Assembly (NCBI GenBank): GCA_022651385.1
Contig: JALCQR010000004.1
Span: 62,001 to 126,000 of the forward strand
From: Clostridia bacterium
Lineage (GTDB): Bacteria; Bacillota; Clostridia; Lachnospirales; Anaerotignaceae
Length of the DNA stretch: 64,000 bases
Direction of reading: 5' to 3'
Position numbers and translations under genes: made by a program. Positions 7,865 through 16,362 of the stretch are shown here, piece after piece. Numbering within the stretch: position 1 is the stretch's first letter; every line of letters begins with the position of its first letter. The notes beneath the pieces were generated by a model. The model had not been told where the DNA came from and did not search any database. It worked only from the letters and a program-made list of their open reading frames with translations.

Positions 7865-9013
7865 ATGGCTAACAGAATTGTATTAAACAATGTATCGTAT
7901 CATGGCAAGGGTTCAATCAGTGAAATTGTTACAGAGGCGAAAGCAAGAGGTTTTAAACATGTTTTTGTATGCTCTGATCCGGATTTAATTAAATTTAAAA
8001 TTACTACAAAGGTAACGGCGCTTCTTGATGAAGCAAAAATCCCATACACAATATATTCCGATATCAGGCCAAACCCAACGATAAAAAATGTACAAGACGG
8101 TGTTAAAGCTTTTAAGGAATGCGGCGCCGATTCTATTATAACTATTGGCGGCGGTTCTTCCATGGATACTGCAAAAGCCATAGGAATTATAATAAAAAAT
8201 CCGGAATTTTCCGATGTACGTTCTCTTGAAGGGACAGCGCCTACAAAAAACCATGCGGTGCCTACAATTGCAGTGCCTACAACAGCAGGTACTGCCGCAG
8301 AGGTTACTATTAATTATGTTATTAAAGATGTAGAAAAACAAAGAAAATTTGTATGTGTGGATACTCATGACATTCCGGAAGTGGCGGTTGTTGACCCAGA
8401 TATGATGGCCTCTATGCCAAAAAGTCTTACTGCTGCAACAGGGATGGACGCCTTGACTCATGCCATTGAAGGATATATTACAAAAGCTGCATGGGAAATC
8501 CCAAATATGTTCCACTTGGAAGCTATAAGATTAATATCAGAGAATTTGCGTAATGCTGTTGAAAATACGCCGGAAGGCAGAAACGGCATGGCGCTTGCTC
8601 AGTATATTGCAGGCATGGGATTTTCAAATGTCGGGCTTGGTGTTGCACATTCAATTGCACATGCATTAGGTGCTCATTATGATACTCCGCATGGCGTGGC
8701 ATGTGCTATGATGCTGCCTATTGTTATGGAATACAATGCTGATGCCACAGGAGAAAAATACCGTGAAATAGCCAGAGCTATGCAGGTAAAAGGTGTTGAC
8801 AGCATGACTCAGGAAGAATATAGAAAAGCAGCGATTGATGCAGTAAAACAGTTATCTAAGGATGTTGGAATTCCGGAAAAACTTACAGGAAAAATAAAAG
8901 AAGAAGACCTTGACCAGCTTGCAAAGGATGCTTATGCAGATGCCTGCTGCCCAGGAAATCCAAAAGACACTTGTGTGGAAGATTTAAAAGAATTATTCAG
9001 AAAAATAATGTAA
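7865..9013 (+). CDS. fucO: Lactaldehyde reductase (iron-containing alcohol dehydrogenase)
   Basis: A 382-aa group III alcohol dehydrogenase. I chose the ATG at 7865 because it gives the MANRIVLN start of FucO and stands 7 nt after GGAG; an in-frame ATG at 7859 overlaps that spacing. It matches E. coli FucO along its length, including NPEF-DVRSLEG, PTTAGTAAEVTINYVI and KFVCVDTHDIP, and keeps the iron ligands in DALTHAIEG and in the AHSIAHALGAHYDTPHG region. It reduces L-lactaldehyde to 1,2-propanediol with NADH, regenerating NAD+ when deoxyhexoses are split to pyruvate and lactaldehyde. This links the rightward operon to the rhaT operon across the shared control region. Confidence 0.9.
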   Translation: MANRIVLNNVSYHGKGSISEIVTEAKARGFKHVFVCSDPDLIKFKITTKVTALLDEAKIPYTIYSDIRPNPTIKNVQDGVKAFKECGADSIITIGGGSSMDTAKAIGIIIKNPEFSDVRSLEGTAPTKNHAVPTIAVPTTAGTAAEVTINYVIKDVEKQRKFVCVDTHDIPEVAVVDPDMMASMPKSLTAATGMDALTHAIEGYITKAAWEIPNMFHLEAIRLISENLRNAVENTPEGRNGMALAQYIAGMGFSNVGLGVAHSIAHALGAHYDTPHGVACAMMLPIVMEYNADATGEKYREIARAMQVKGVDSMTQEEYRKAAIDAVKQLSKDVGIPEKLTGKIKEEDLDQLAKDAYADACCPGNPKDTCVEDLKELFRKIM

Positions 9014-9043
9014 TAATAAAAAAATTTAAAAAAATGAGAATAA

Positions 9044-9085
9044 AAAAATAGACTGCAAATATTGTTTGATTTGCAGTCTATTTTT
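9044..9085. terminator. Bidirectional terminator between fucO and the FNT channel gene
   Basis: A perfect stem (ATAGACTGCAAAT and its complement) with an 8-nt loop, flanked by an A tract on the left and a T tract on the right. It serves both converging genes. Confidence 0.85.
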
Positions 9086-9099
9086 AAAAGCATAATATA

Positions 9100-9936
9100 T
9101 TAAGAATTTTGTTTTTCTGATTTATGAATGTATGTAAACCAATATCCTAAACCTACAAGCACTGATCCGCCGACAATGTTTCCCAAAGTTACCGGAATCA
9201 GGTTTTTAATTATGAAAGCACTCCAAGTGAGTGAGGTAAGGTTATCGCTTGGATGAAGTTTAGCAATAGCATCAGCAAAAGCTCCTGTGCCGTTTGCAAA
9301 AAGACCGGCAGAAATAAAATACATATTTGCAACGCTATGCTCAAAACCACAGAGCACGAAAATCATGATTGGGAAGAAAAGACCTATAATTTTGCCTGCA
9401 GTATCTTTTGCGGCAAATGACATCCAAACCGCAATGCAAACAAGGAAGTTACAAAGTATACCGCGTATAAAAGCTACGCTGAAAGGAAGATTTACTTTTA
9501 CAACAGCAGTATGAATTGCCGCAACACCGGCAACACCGTTTGGCAAAACCTTTAAGAAAGTATTGCCATAAACCAATAAAGCTGAAACAAGTAAGCTGCC
9601 TAAAAAGTTTCCTATATAAACAATTACCCAGTTTTTAAGCATGCTGCCCACAGTAACCTTTTTCTCAAGCACAGGAATAATTATTAGCGTATTTCCTGTA
9701 AAAAGTTCGCTTCCGGCAATAAGCACCATTGCCAGTCCGCCAGGGAATAGAATTGCTCCGATGATTTTGGCAACGGATCCCTCAAGTGTTGCTGACGCTA
9801 TAGTAGATGTAACTCCGGCCAGTGCTATAAACATTCCTGCCAATATGCCAAGCCACAACATTCTTCCAGCGGATATCTTTGTTTTTTCAGTACCAATTGC
9901 AATATAATTTTGTGCAATTTCTTTAGGTGAGTTCAT
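9100..9936 (-). CDS. Formate/nitrite transporter (FNT) family channel
   Basis: A 278-aa integral membrane protein with six predicted transmembrane segments and the FNT hallmarks: AGSELFTGNT (omega-loop region after TM2), the GNFLGSLLVS helix and CGFEHSVANMYFIS with the central His of the pore. FNT channels move formate, nitrite or hydrosulfide as pentamers. There is no neighbouring pfl gene, but the window encodes a glycyl radical enzyme and PFOR, so formate metabolism is plausible. It is transcribed alone, with GGAGG before the ATG. The transported anion cannot be decided here. Confidence 0.88.
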   Translation of the reverse strand: MNSPKEIAQNYIAIGTEKTKISAGRMLWLGILAGMFIALAGVTSTIASATLEGSVAKIIGAILFPGGLAMVLIAGSELFTGNTLIIIPVLEKKVTVGSMLKNWVIVYIGNFLGSLLVSALLVYGNTFLKVLPNGVAGVAAIHTAVVKVNLPFSVAFIRGILCNFLVCIAVWMSFAAKDTAGKIIGLFFPIMIFVLCGFEHSVANMYFISAGLFANGTGAFADAIAKLHPSDNLTSLTWSAFIIKNLIPVTLGNIVGGSVLVGLGYWFTYIHKSEKQNS

Positions 9937-9965
9937 AATAATCCTCCATATTGATAAAAATAATC

Positions 9966-9993
9966 TTTATAATTGCAAGCCTGTTAGTCACAA
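9966..9993 (-). promoter_or_regulatory. Possible promoter of the FNT gene
   Basis: On the minus strand, TTGTGA (9988-9993) and TATAAA (9966-9971) are 16 bp apart, about 30 nt upstream of the ATG. The match is moderate. Confidence 0.4.
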
Positions 9994-10670
9994 TTGAAAA
10001 AATAATTATTACAACCATAAAAATAACAAGCTTAAATAAAACTATTATCAATAACTTAAATATATTAAAAGTGTAACATATCACATTATTAAGCATTACA
10101 TCAAAACAAGAGGAACACAGCTATATTAAGCTATCCTCTGTAATCTTCTGCTTGTTAAAAAACTCCAAAGAAGTCAGCCTGTTTGAGTAATTTAACATAG
10201 CAACCAATTATGTAAATTAAGAACTTTTAATAAAAAAATTTAACTTTAAATTGTTATTAAATATTACAAATAATTTTATCATGGTTATTAAACTGCGTCA
10301 ATACATTAATGAATAACAAAAATTATCAATAAATTTGTATTTTAAGATAAAATTTGCACAACAGATACTCTTACAATAATTGTCTAAATATTAGACTTGC
10401 TCTTAATATGCTTGATACAGCATATTTTATTACAGTTTTGTTTAACAAATAATGCTTATAATATTGGCATAAAAATATTCTCCTGAATTAATATCTGTTT
10501 TTACATTAATCCAAGAGAATAAATTATTTAATAATCTGCCTTACAATGTAGTTTTTACTATTCGAATACTTGTCCTAAAAAACAACACTAAAGCCCTTTA
10601 TTAAACAACATGAATTATATTATAATATGAACTTGACTATTCTGCTTTATCTATTAATGTATTGCCTTAT
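9994..10670. other. AT-rich intergenic stretch without a recognised gene
   Basis: No open frame with a ribosome binding site and no tRNA-like fold was found. An imperfect hairpin lies near 10470-10523 (TATTCTC paired with GAGAATA, then ATTAAT with ATTAAT), without a T tract. The reverse strand at about 10120-10205 has a short protein-like run broken by stops, too weak to call a gene remnant. Confidence 0.4.
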
Positions 10671-11231
10671 TTATCTAATTAATGAAGCTGTAAATGTAAT
10701 CGGCCTGTTCAGAAATACGTCATTGTCTACAGTGTCTACAATGCTGACTACTAAAATATAAGTTATACTGCTTGTATATTCTGAGAAGTATTTAACATCC
10801 TGAACAGGAATTGGCTGTGTTAAATCATCGTGATACGCTTCATCAATTTCTATGGTAGCTTTATAAATTTCCTGCCCTGATACAATAGAATTTTCATATA
10901 TTCTTACATCGGCAGTAATAAACTCAGTTTTATCGTTATCTATATGAAATAATCCATTAAGCCAAATGAGGTCACCTTTTTTGATATTGGTAACTGTTAA
11001 TTGAGAAATTACGGTAGGATTATTTACATTATCCGATATTAAAACTTCGTTTACTGTTGAATCCTGAGGATTTGCCGTAAAATATATAAAATCGTGTAAC
11101 TTGCCAAAGCCACAAGGTTTTTTGTCATCTTTTGGATTGATAATAACAGGAGGAACAACTATATTGTTGTTGTTATTGTTATTACTGTCACAACATGGAT
11201 TGCACCCATTAGGTCTGAGATAATCATACAT
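10671..11231 (-). CDS. Hypothetical Asn-rich protein, possible spore-surface protein
   Basis: A 186-aa protein I do not recognise. The N-terminus is MYDYLRPNGCNPCCDS followed by seven consecutive Asn, then a Pro/Val linker. The remaining ~140 residues are predicted to be mostly beta strand (alternating hydrophobic residues, many Asp/Asn/Thr), ending in ITFTASLIR. There is no signal peptide. Cys-rich, Asn-rich tails joined to a beta-sandwich-like body are common in clostridial coat or exosporium proteins, so a spore-surface role is a guess. It has AAAGGATG before the ATG and stands alone. Confidence 0.6.
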   Translation of the reverse strand: MYDYLRPNGCNPCCDSNNNNNNNIVVPPVIINPKDDKKPCGFGKLHDFIYFTANPQDSTVNEVLISDNVNNPTVISQLTVTNIKKGDLIWLNGLFHIDNDKTEFITADVRIYENSIVSGQEIYKATIEIDEAYHDDLTQPIPVQDVKYFSEYTSSITYILVVSIVDTVDNDVFLNRPITFTASLIR

Positions 11232-11273
11232 TTTTGCATCATCCTTTTCATATAACTATTAACTATTAAATTT

Positions 11274-11306
11274 TTGACAATTTGATTGCTGCCAGAATAT
11301 TGTCAA
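11274..11306. repeat. Inverted repeat with promoter-like arms
   Basis: TTGACAAT (11274-11281) and ATTGTCAA (11299-11306) are perfect 8-bp arms 17 bp apart. Each arm carries a -35-like TTGACA facing outward along its own strand. It lies 40-75 bp upstream of the Asn-rich gene and may be an operator or part of its promoter. Confidence 0.4.
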
Positions 11307-11610
11307 GCTCATATTTTAACTATACATTTAAGTTTTTTTAAAGGCGTTTTAGATATTTTGATTTATATTTCAAAGTATTTAATTCATTCAAATGTGTAAA
11401 AAGCTTGTACAATTTTCAACTAATTGCAAATAAACAATCTCTTTCCTCCATTATTTTTCCTTAATATATTATATGAAAATTTTGCAATATTGTGAAACAT
11501 ATAAATTGATTTAAGGGATTTTCATTTACTTGGCATTTTCTTTTTTATGTTGTTATAAATTAAAATAGTTCTGATTTTATGATTAAAGTTATATCAAATT
11601 TATTTTGTCT

Positions 11611-11639
11611 TTGACCTAATTAGACAATTAGATTATAAT
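11611..11639 (+). promoter_or_regulatory. Promoter of the XRE-cupin regulator gene
   Basis: TTGACC (11611-11616) and TATAAT (11634-11639) are separated by 17 bp. The resulting leader is about 190 nt, unusually long. Near 11767-11787 it contains a short hairpin (GGCAT-TC-ATGCC with further pairing outside). No known riboswitch fold was recognised. The rest of 11307-11610 shows no gene. Confidence 0.7.
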
Positions 11640-11835
11640 AACAAAAAAAGACAAAAATAAAGATGCCAGAAAATTTATTTTTAACGTGGCAAATGTTTTG
11701 AGAAACAATGAGTTTTTTAAGATTATATTTGCATCATAATTCATTTTAGTCGGGTAAAACAGTGTGTGAGGCATTCATGCCGCTCATCTTTTTATGCAAC
11801 AATAACAAAAATTATTATATACAAGGAGTATTATT

Positions 11836-12417
11836 ATGTTAGCAAAACATTCTGCAGAAAATTTAAATCAAATTATTGCAAAAAACCTAAAAGAACTGCG
11901 TCGTGTCCGTGGAATTACTTTAGATGATGCAGCAGAAGCTACAGGAGTTAGCAAGAGTATGCTGGGACAAATTGAACGCTGTGAGTGTGGACCATCTGTG
12001 GCGACATTATGGAAGATTAGTACAGGTCTGAAAATTTCATTTACTTATCTTATGACTGAGGAACATTCAGATGTGTATATTGTAGATAACAAAGAAATGG
12101 TACCGCTAACAAATGGCAACCCCGGATTTCGGCTGTATCCCGTGTTTCCAATAGGGCCTGGGCAAGACTTTGAAATTCTTTATATTGAATTAGATTCAGG
12201 TGCAATTTCATCATCCACTCCTCATGAAAAAGGAACGGAAGAGTTTACACTGGTCTATGCGGGTACACTGGAGTTACATGTTAGCGACAAAATATATTCC
12301 GTTAAAGCCGGACATTCTATCCACTATAGCGGTGACCAGCCTCATAGCTATGCCAATCGAAATGACGATATGGTGCAGATTTGTATGGTAATACGATATG
12401 GCAATAATTCCAGATAA
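11836..12417 (+). CDS. XRE-type HTH regulator with C-terminal cupin domain
   Basis: A 193-aa two-domain regulator. Residues ~13-70 form the helix-turn-helix (LKELRRVRGITLDDAAEATGVSKSMLGQIE in spaced helices). Residues ~95-190 form a small-molecule-binding cupin with the PHEKGTEEF and LHVSDKIYSVKAGHSIHY blocks. This is the PuuR-like architecture, in which the cupin binds an effector and the HTH represses nearby catabolic genes. It has ACAAGGAG before the ATG and its own strong promoter. Its neighbours do not show what it controls; self-regulation through the long leader is possible. Confidence 0.85.
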   Translation: MLAKHSAENLNQIIAKNLKELRRVRGITLDDAAEATGVSKSMLGQIERCECGPSVATLWKISTGLKISFTYLMTEEHSDVYIVDNKEMVPLTNGNPGFRLYPVFPIGPGQDFEILYIELDSGAISSSTPHEKGTEEFTLVYAGTLELHVSDKIYSVKAGHSIHYSGDQPHSYANRNDDMVQICMVIRYGNNSR

Positions 12418-12479
12418 TTTTTTACATGTTTAGTTTTTTTTAGTTTATAATGTATTCATGATAATTATATAAATGCTTA

Positions 12480-12520
12480 AGCTCTCTTTTTCGTTTGCAA
12501 AAATGAGGGCTTTTTATTTT
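12480..12520 (+). terminator. Terminator after the XRE-cupin gene
   Basis: AGCTCTC at 12480-12486 pairs with GAGGGCT at 12505-12511. The stem is extended inward by TTTTT/AAAAA and followed by TTTTATTTTT. Confidence 0.7.
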
Positions 12521-12617
12521 TGCCATTTTTTATATGAAAGGCAAATCAAAAAATAAAAAATATACAAAATATACAAAATATAAAATATTCTGTTTAGTAT
12601 AGCATTTATATATGAAC

Positions 12618-13487
12618 TTATGGAGTTTGAATGTTTTTAAAGTAGTTTTGTATAAAACTGCGAAGCTGATTGGCGGAACGAGACAGATAACGGTCACTAT
12701 TCCAAGACAGATATATAGTGCGGCCAAAACCGGCTTCTTTAAACGAAATTAGCTTAACTTGCATATCTGAAGCGTTTCCCCATGTAATAGACGGCATTAT
12801 TGAAATACCGAAATTAGATGAAATCAATTCTCTTAGCAAAGAAGGGTTTTCTGCTTCCATTACAATATTAGGGTTAAATCCGTATTTTTTGAAAATAGGA
12901 GTTACCGCTTTCCTCAGATTGCTTTCAGGTTTAAGCATTATAAATCTTTCGTTTTTTAAATCATTAAGACTTATAGACTTATTTAACGCAAGTGAATGTC
13001 CAAAAGGTACAGCCAAACATATATCTTCTCTGAAAAGCTGAATGCAGTTTTCGCAATTTATGCTATCATTTTGTGAAAATAGTTCTAAGTCCGCTTCACA
13101 GTTGCAAGTATCGCTTTGATTTATATATAGCTTTATGTTTGGATAAAGTTTGCGAAATTTTTGCAGTATGTCAGGCAAAAGTTTGGAACATGATGTTACC
13201 AGCAAAGATACAGAGCCTTCAGTATAATCATTTTGGTCAATCAATTCTTTTTTTAAATCTTCAACAAGACATTCGAATTTTTTGGCATATTTTAGTACAA
13301 TTTTACCATTTTCATTCAAAATGATATGTTTTCCGTGACGTGAAAACAGTTGATTACCGAGTTCCGACTCCAATTTGTGAATTTGTTTGCTGATTGTAGG
13401 CTGTGGAATGAACAGCTCTTCCGATGCTTTTGTAATGCTTTCATATTTTGCTGCAGTTACAAAACAGTGTAACTGTATAGTGTCCAT
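12618..13487 (-). CDS. LysR-family transcriptional regulator
   Basis: A 289-aa regulator. The ATG at 13487 gives MDTIQLHCFVTAAKYESITK, the canonical LysR start, with the winged HTH through PQPTISKQIHKLESELG. The upstream in-frame extension lacks family similarity. The remainder is the two-lobed effector-binding domain. It diverges from the YjiH/YjiG/M20 operon 234 bp away, the usual arrangement for a LysR activator of the adjacent operon, so I infer that it senses the substrate handled by that operon. GGAG lies about 10 nt upstream of the start. Confidence 0.85.
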   Translation of the reverse strand: MDTIQLHCFVTAAKYESITKASEELFIPQPTISKQIHKLESELGNQLFSRHGKHIILNENGKIVLKYAKKFECLVEDLKKELIDQNDYTEGSVSLLVTSCSKLLPDILQKFRKLYPNIKLYINQSDTCNCEADLELFSQNDSINCENCIQLFREDICLAVPFGHSLALNKSISLNDLKNERFIMLKPESNLRKAVTPIFKKYGFNPNIVMEAENPSLLRELISSNFGISIMPSITWGNASDMQVKLISFKEAGFGRTIYLSWNSDRYLSRSANQLRSFIQNYFKNIQTP

Positions 13488-13634
13488 TTGTCTCACTCTC
13501 CTTATTCTAAATTTGAATAAATATATACAATATATATCATTGACAGACAAAAAAATCAATATACAATATAAATATAAAAGCAGTTACTGCTGAATCCATG
13601 TTAATTTTGTAATAAATTTGCGAAAATAACTGGG

Positions 13635-13658
13635 TGCCAATTGGTAAAAGTATATAAT
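13635..13658 (+). promoter_or_regulatory. LysR-type site and activator-dependent promoter
   Basis: TGCCAATTGGTA (13635-13646) is an imperfect 12-bp palindrome positioned over the -35 region. TATAAT (13653-13658) is a good -10, but there is no recognisable -35 hexamer. This fits a promoter that needs the divergently encoded LysR protein. Confidence 0.5.
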
Positions 13659-13720
13659 GATGAAATCACATAATAAGACGTCACTTATTTTATAAAAATG
13701 GTGAAGGAGAGGTAAACTTT

Positions 13721-14374
13721 ATGTCTAATACTCAACAAAAAGAGGAAAAGGTTACTATAAAGGGATGGATAGCCCTAATTGTTTTATGCGTAATGTTTTC
13801 AGGAGTTTTCAAAAATTTTGACGGGCCATTAAAAGCTTTTGACTTTTTAAACTTGAGCGGCGCGTTTGGAAAAATTGGTGATACTGCCAATACATTTATA
13901 GGTTCAGGGGGAAGCGGGGCAAAGGAAGGTTTTCTTGAAGCATTAGCTCTTATTCCTGCGGTTTCTTTTGCAGTTGCAATGATTGATACTGTAACCGAAC
14001 TTGGTGCAATGAATGCTGCTGTAAAATTATTTAATCCAATTTTAAAACCTATGCTTGGAATTCCGGGAGCATGCGGAATATCTTTTGTAGCAACATTTAC
14101 CAGTTCAGACATTGGTGCAGTTATGACAAGGGAATTGTATGATGAAGGACAGATTACCGATAAGCAGCGCAGCATTTTTGCATCGTATCAGTATGCCGGG
14201 TCTGCAGTAATATTAAATACTATAAACACACAGGCTCCATTGCTTCCTATAGTGCTGCTGGCAATTGGACCTATTATAGTTCTGCTGTTTTTGTGCAAAG
14301 TGTTTGGTGCAAACATGGTAAGAATTATTCTTTCCATGAAAGAAAGAAAGGCAGGAGGAGTTGCAAATGGCTGA
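13721..14374 (+). CDS. Nucleoside-recognition (gate) domain membrane protein, YjiH-like
   Basis: A 217-aa membrane protein with about five hydrophobic segments and the Gate/nucleoside-recognition signature (PMLGIPGACGISFVATFTSSDIGAVMTRELYDEGQ). It overlaps the next gene by 8 bp. In E. coli the paired membrane proteins YjiH and YjiG are encoded beside iadA (isoaspartyl dipeptidase). Here the analogous pair is encoded with two M20 peptidases, suggesting uptake of a dipeptide-like or N-acylated compound. The transport role is inferred; this domain also occurs in the sporulation proteins SpmA/SpmB. Confidence 0.78.
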   Translation: MSNTQQKEEKVTIKGWIALIVLCVMFSGVFKNFDGPLKAFDFLNLSGAFGKIGDTANTFIGSGGSGAKEGFLEALALIPAVSFAVAMIDTVTELGAMNAAVKLFNPILKPMLGIPGACGISFVATFTSSDIGAVMTRELYDEGQITDKQRSIFASYQYAGSAVILNTINTQAPLLPIVLLAIGPIIVLLFLCKVFGANMVRIILSMKERKAGGVANG

Positions 14375-14885
14375 AGTAAACCAAGTGGCTGCTAACGAAA
14401 AAGCAGCGGACAAACCTATTAAAAAAAGTATTGTTGAAGTGTTCATGAAAGGCGCAAAAAAGGGATTTTACATAGGTGTTGAGCAGATTTTACCCGCAAT
14501 GATTCTTGGATATGTAATCATTCAGTTTCTGAAGTTAACAGGATTAATTAATATTTTAAATATTATATTTGGTCCGATTATGGGAATTTTTGGTCTTCCG
14601 GGAGAAGCAATAGTTGTTATTATTTCAGCATTCTTTTCTAAAGCGGCTGGGGCTGCGGCAGCAGCAAACTTATTTAGCGAAGGAGTTCTTTCGGCTGCTC
14701 AATGTACTATTCTTATTATGCCTTGTATGTTAATGGGAACGCTTGTTGGACATTTTGCTCGTATTATTTTGGTTTCCGGTGTAAATCCAAAACACCGTGG
14801 CCTTATGTTACTTGTTCCAATTGTTGATTCAATTTTAGGTATGTTTGTTATGCGTATTATTCTTACAGTAATGGGGCTGATGTAA
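14367..14885 (+). CDS. Nucleoside-recognition domain membrane protein, YjiG-like
   Basis: A 172-aa protein from the ATG at 14367, placed 6 nt after AGGAGGAG; the alternative TTG at 14361 lies too close to that RBS. It has four to five transmembrane segments, with the PIMGIFGLPGEAIVVIISAF and KAAGAAAAANLF gate-type motifs. It is the partner of the preceding gene. Together the two have the length of a single larger permease, so they likely assemble as one transporter. The stop is 1 bp before the next start, so the gene is tightly coupled to the M20 peptidase. Confidence 0.78.
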   Translation: MAEVNQVAANEKAADKPIKKSIVEVFMKGAKKGFYIGVEQILPAMILGYVIIQFLKLTGLINILNIIFGPIMGIFGLPGEAIVVIISAFFSKAAGAAAAANLFSEGVLSAAQCTILIMPCMLMGTLVGHFARIILVSGVNPKHRGLMLLVPIVDSILGMFVMRIILTVMGLM

Positions 14886-14886
14886 C

Positions 14887-16065
14887 ATGGAGACTGAAAG
14901 ATATCAAAAAGTATGTTCATATATTGATGCTCATTTTAAAGAGATGATTTCTTTTTGGAAAGAGCTTGTGAATATGGAAAGCTGTGTTAGGGAAGCGGAA
15001 AATGTAAACAGAGTTGCTGATTTTTTGAAACACGCATTTGAAGCCGAAGGGTTTAGCTGTCAAACAGTTGATGTTGGTGAGGGCTGCGGACAATCTTTGA
15101 TAGGGATTCTTGGTGAAGAACGCGGTGGAAAACCAATTATTTTCTCCGGACATATGGATACGGTATTTTCAAAAAACTCTTTTGGTGAAAATCCATTTCA
15201 TATAGAGGGAAACAAGGCTTTTGGTCCGGGTGTTTTGGACATGAAAGGAGGAATTGTAATTGCTCTTTATACCTGCAAGGCTCTTAATGAAGCAGGATAT
15301 AAAGAAACTCCTTTGAAAATTATATTTTCAGGAAATGAAGAAAACGCTCACTTAAATTCAACAGGAGATAAATTCTTTTTTAAAGAAGGTGCCGCAGGAA
15401 AATTTGCGTTCAATATGGAAACAGGTCGAATTGACGGGGCGCTTTGCTCAGGACGCAAGGGAGTTCTGCATGCCGATATAGAAGTGTGCGGACGAGAAGC
15501 TCACGCTGGAAATGATTTTACTTCCGGAAGAAATGCAATTGAGGAAATGGCTTACAAGATTATAGACATTCAGTCTCTTACTAATCTTGACGCAGGCACC
15601 ACGGTAAATGTAGGAGTTATAAACGGCGGAACTGTGCCGAATGCAGTTCCCGGGAAATGCTCAATAAAAATTGATATGCGATTTTCAAAGGCAGCCGAAA
15701 TAGAAAGGCTTAAAAAGGCACTTGCACAAATAAGCACATCTCAGCATGTTTCGGATGTGACATCTACGTTGTCATTTGGGTGTTACATGCCGGCATTCGA
15801 AACAAATAATGACGTAATTAATTTTTACGAGTTTGTTAAAGAAACCGCGTCGGAATATGGATTAAAAGTACCGTCCAGAGTATATCTTGGCGGCGGATCG
15901 GATGCTTCCATCATCCAAAAAGCGGGAACCCCTGTTTTATGTTCATTTGGAGCGCAGGGCGAATGGAATCATACAAGAAATGAATATGCACTTGTTGATA
16001 GTTTGCCATATCGCTGCAAATTAATTTGTGCGGTTGTGCTGAATCAAAAAAATTATAAAAATTAA
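14887..16065 (+). CDS. M20-family metallopeptidase, first copy
   Basis: A 392-aa cytosolic zinc hydrolase of the ArgE/DapE/carboxypeptidase G2 group. Metal and catalytic motifs are FSGHMDTVF (His, Asp), GPGVLDMKGG (bridging Asp), SGNEENAH (catalytic and metal Glu pair) and a late GEWNHTRNEYA (final His). A dimerisation lid occupies roughly residues 190-310 (VCGREAHAGNDF at its start). The carboxypeptidase-G2-like motif order suggests release of glutamate or another amino acid from an N-acyl or peptide substrate imported by the YjiH/YjiG pair. It is an obvious paralogue of the gene at 16363. Confidence 0.85.
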   Translation: METERYQKVCSYIDAHFKEMISFWKELVNMESCVREAENVNRVADFLKHAFEAEGFSCQTVDVGEGCGQSLIGILGEERGGKPIIFSGHMDTVFSKNSFGENPFHIEGNKAFGPGVLDMKGGIVIALYTCKALNEAGYKETPLKIIFSGNEENAHLNSTGDKFFFKEGAAGKFAFNMETGRIDGALCSGRKGVLHADIEVCGREAHAGNDFTSGRNAIEEMAYKIIDIQSLTNLDAGTTVNVGVINGGTVPNAVPGKCSIKIDMRFSKAAEIERLKKALAQISTSQHVSDVTSTLSFGCYMPAFETNNDVINFYEFVKETASEYGLKVPSRVYLGGGSDASIIQKAGTPVLCSFGAQGEWNHTRNEYALVDSLPYRCKLICAVVLNQKNYKN

Positions 16066-16115
16066 GCGAGGAAAACATCAGATATAACTTACATACTAAG
16101 CTATAGGAGGAAAAA

Positions 16116-16337
16116 GTGCATATAACGCAGTTTGCTATTGGAATTTCAATGTGTCAGATGATTGGTTATCCGGGAACACAGATAATTTCAGATGAAATAG
16201 CAAACCCAGTAGGAGAAACACCGGAAGAAAAAGACTACCTTAGTGAAAAGATAGATACTGCTTATGTAATTTCGGGATTTACTACTGCGACAATTCTATC
16301 AGTTTTTGTAGCAAATTTTTTGGCACGTATTTTATAA
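16116..16337 (+). CDS. Small membrane protein of unknown function
   Basis: A 73-aa product from a GTG start at 16116, 5 nt behind a perfect AGGAGG. Two hydrophobic stretches (IGISMCQMIGYPGTQI and GFTTATILSVFVANFL) flank an acidic, probably cytosolic loop (DEIANPVGETPEEKDYLSEKI). I do not recognise the family. Its position between the two M20 genes in the YjiH/YjiG operon, with a strong RBS, makes it a real gene and a candidate third subunit of the transporter. Confidence 0.65.
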   Translation: MHITQFAIGISMCQMIGYPGTQIISDEIANPVGETPEEKDYLSEKIDTAYVISGFTTATILSVFVANFLARIL

Positions 16338-16362
16338 ACTATTTTTGAAAGGAGAATAGATT

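Noticed and set aside
9044-9085. The 13-bp inverted repeat considered as an insertion-sequence end
   Set aside because: Flanking A and T tracts and placement between two converging genes make it a bidirectional terminator; no transposase or target duplication is near.
10120-10205. Protein-like stretch on the reverse strand in the intergenic region (possible gene remnant)
   Set aside because: Only about 20 codons read open before stops, with no start, RBS or recognisable family; chance coding-like sequence in AT-rich DNA is as likely.
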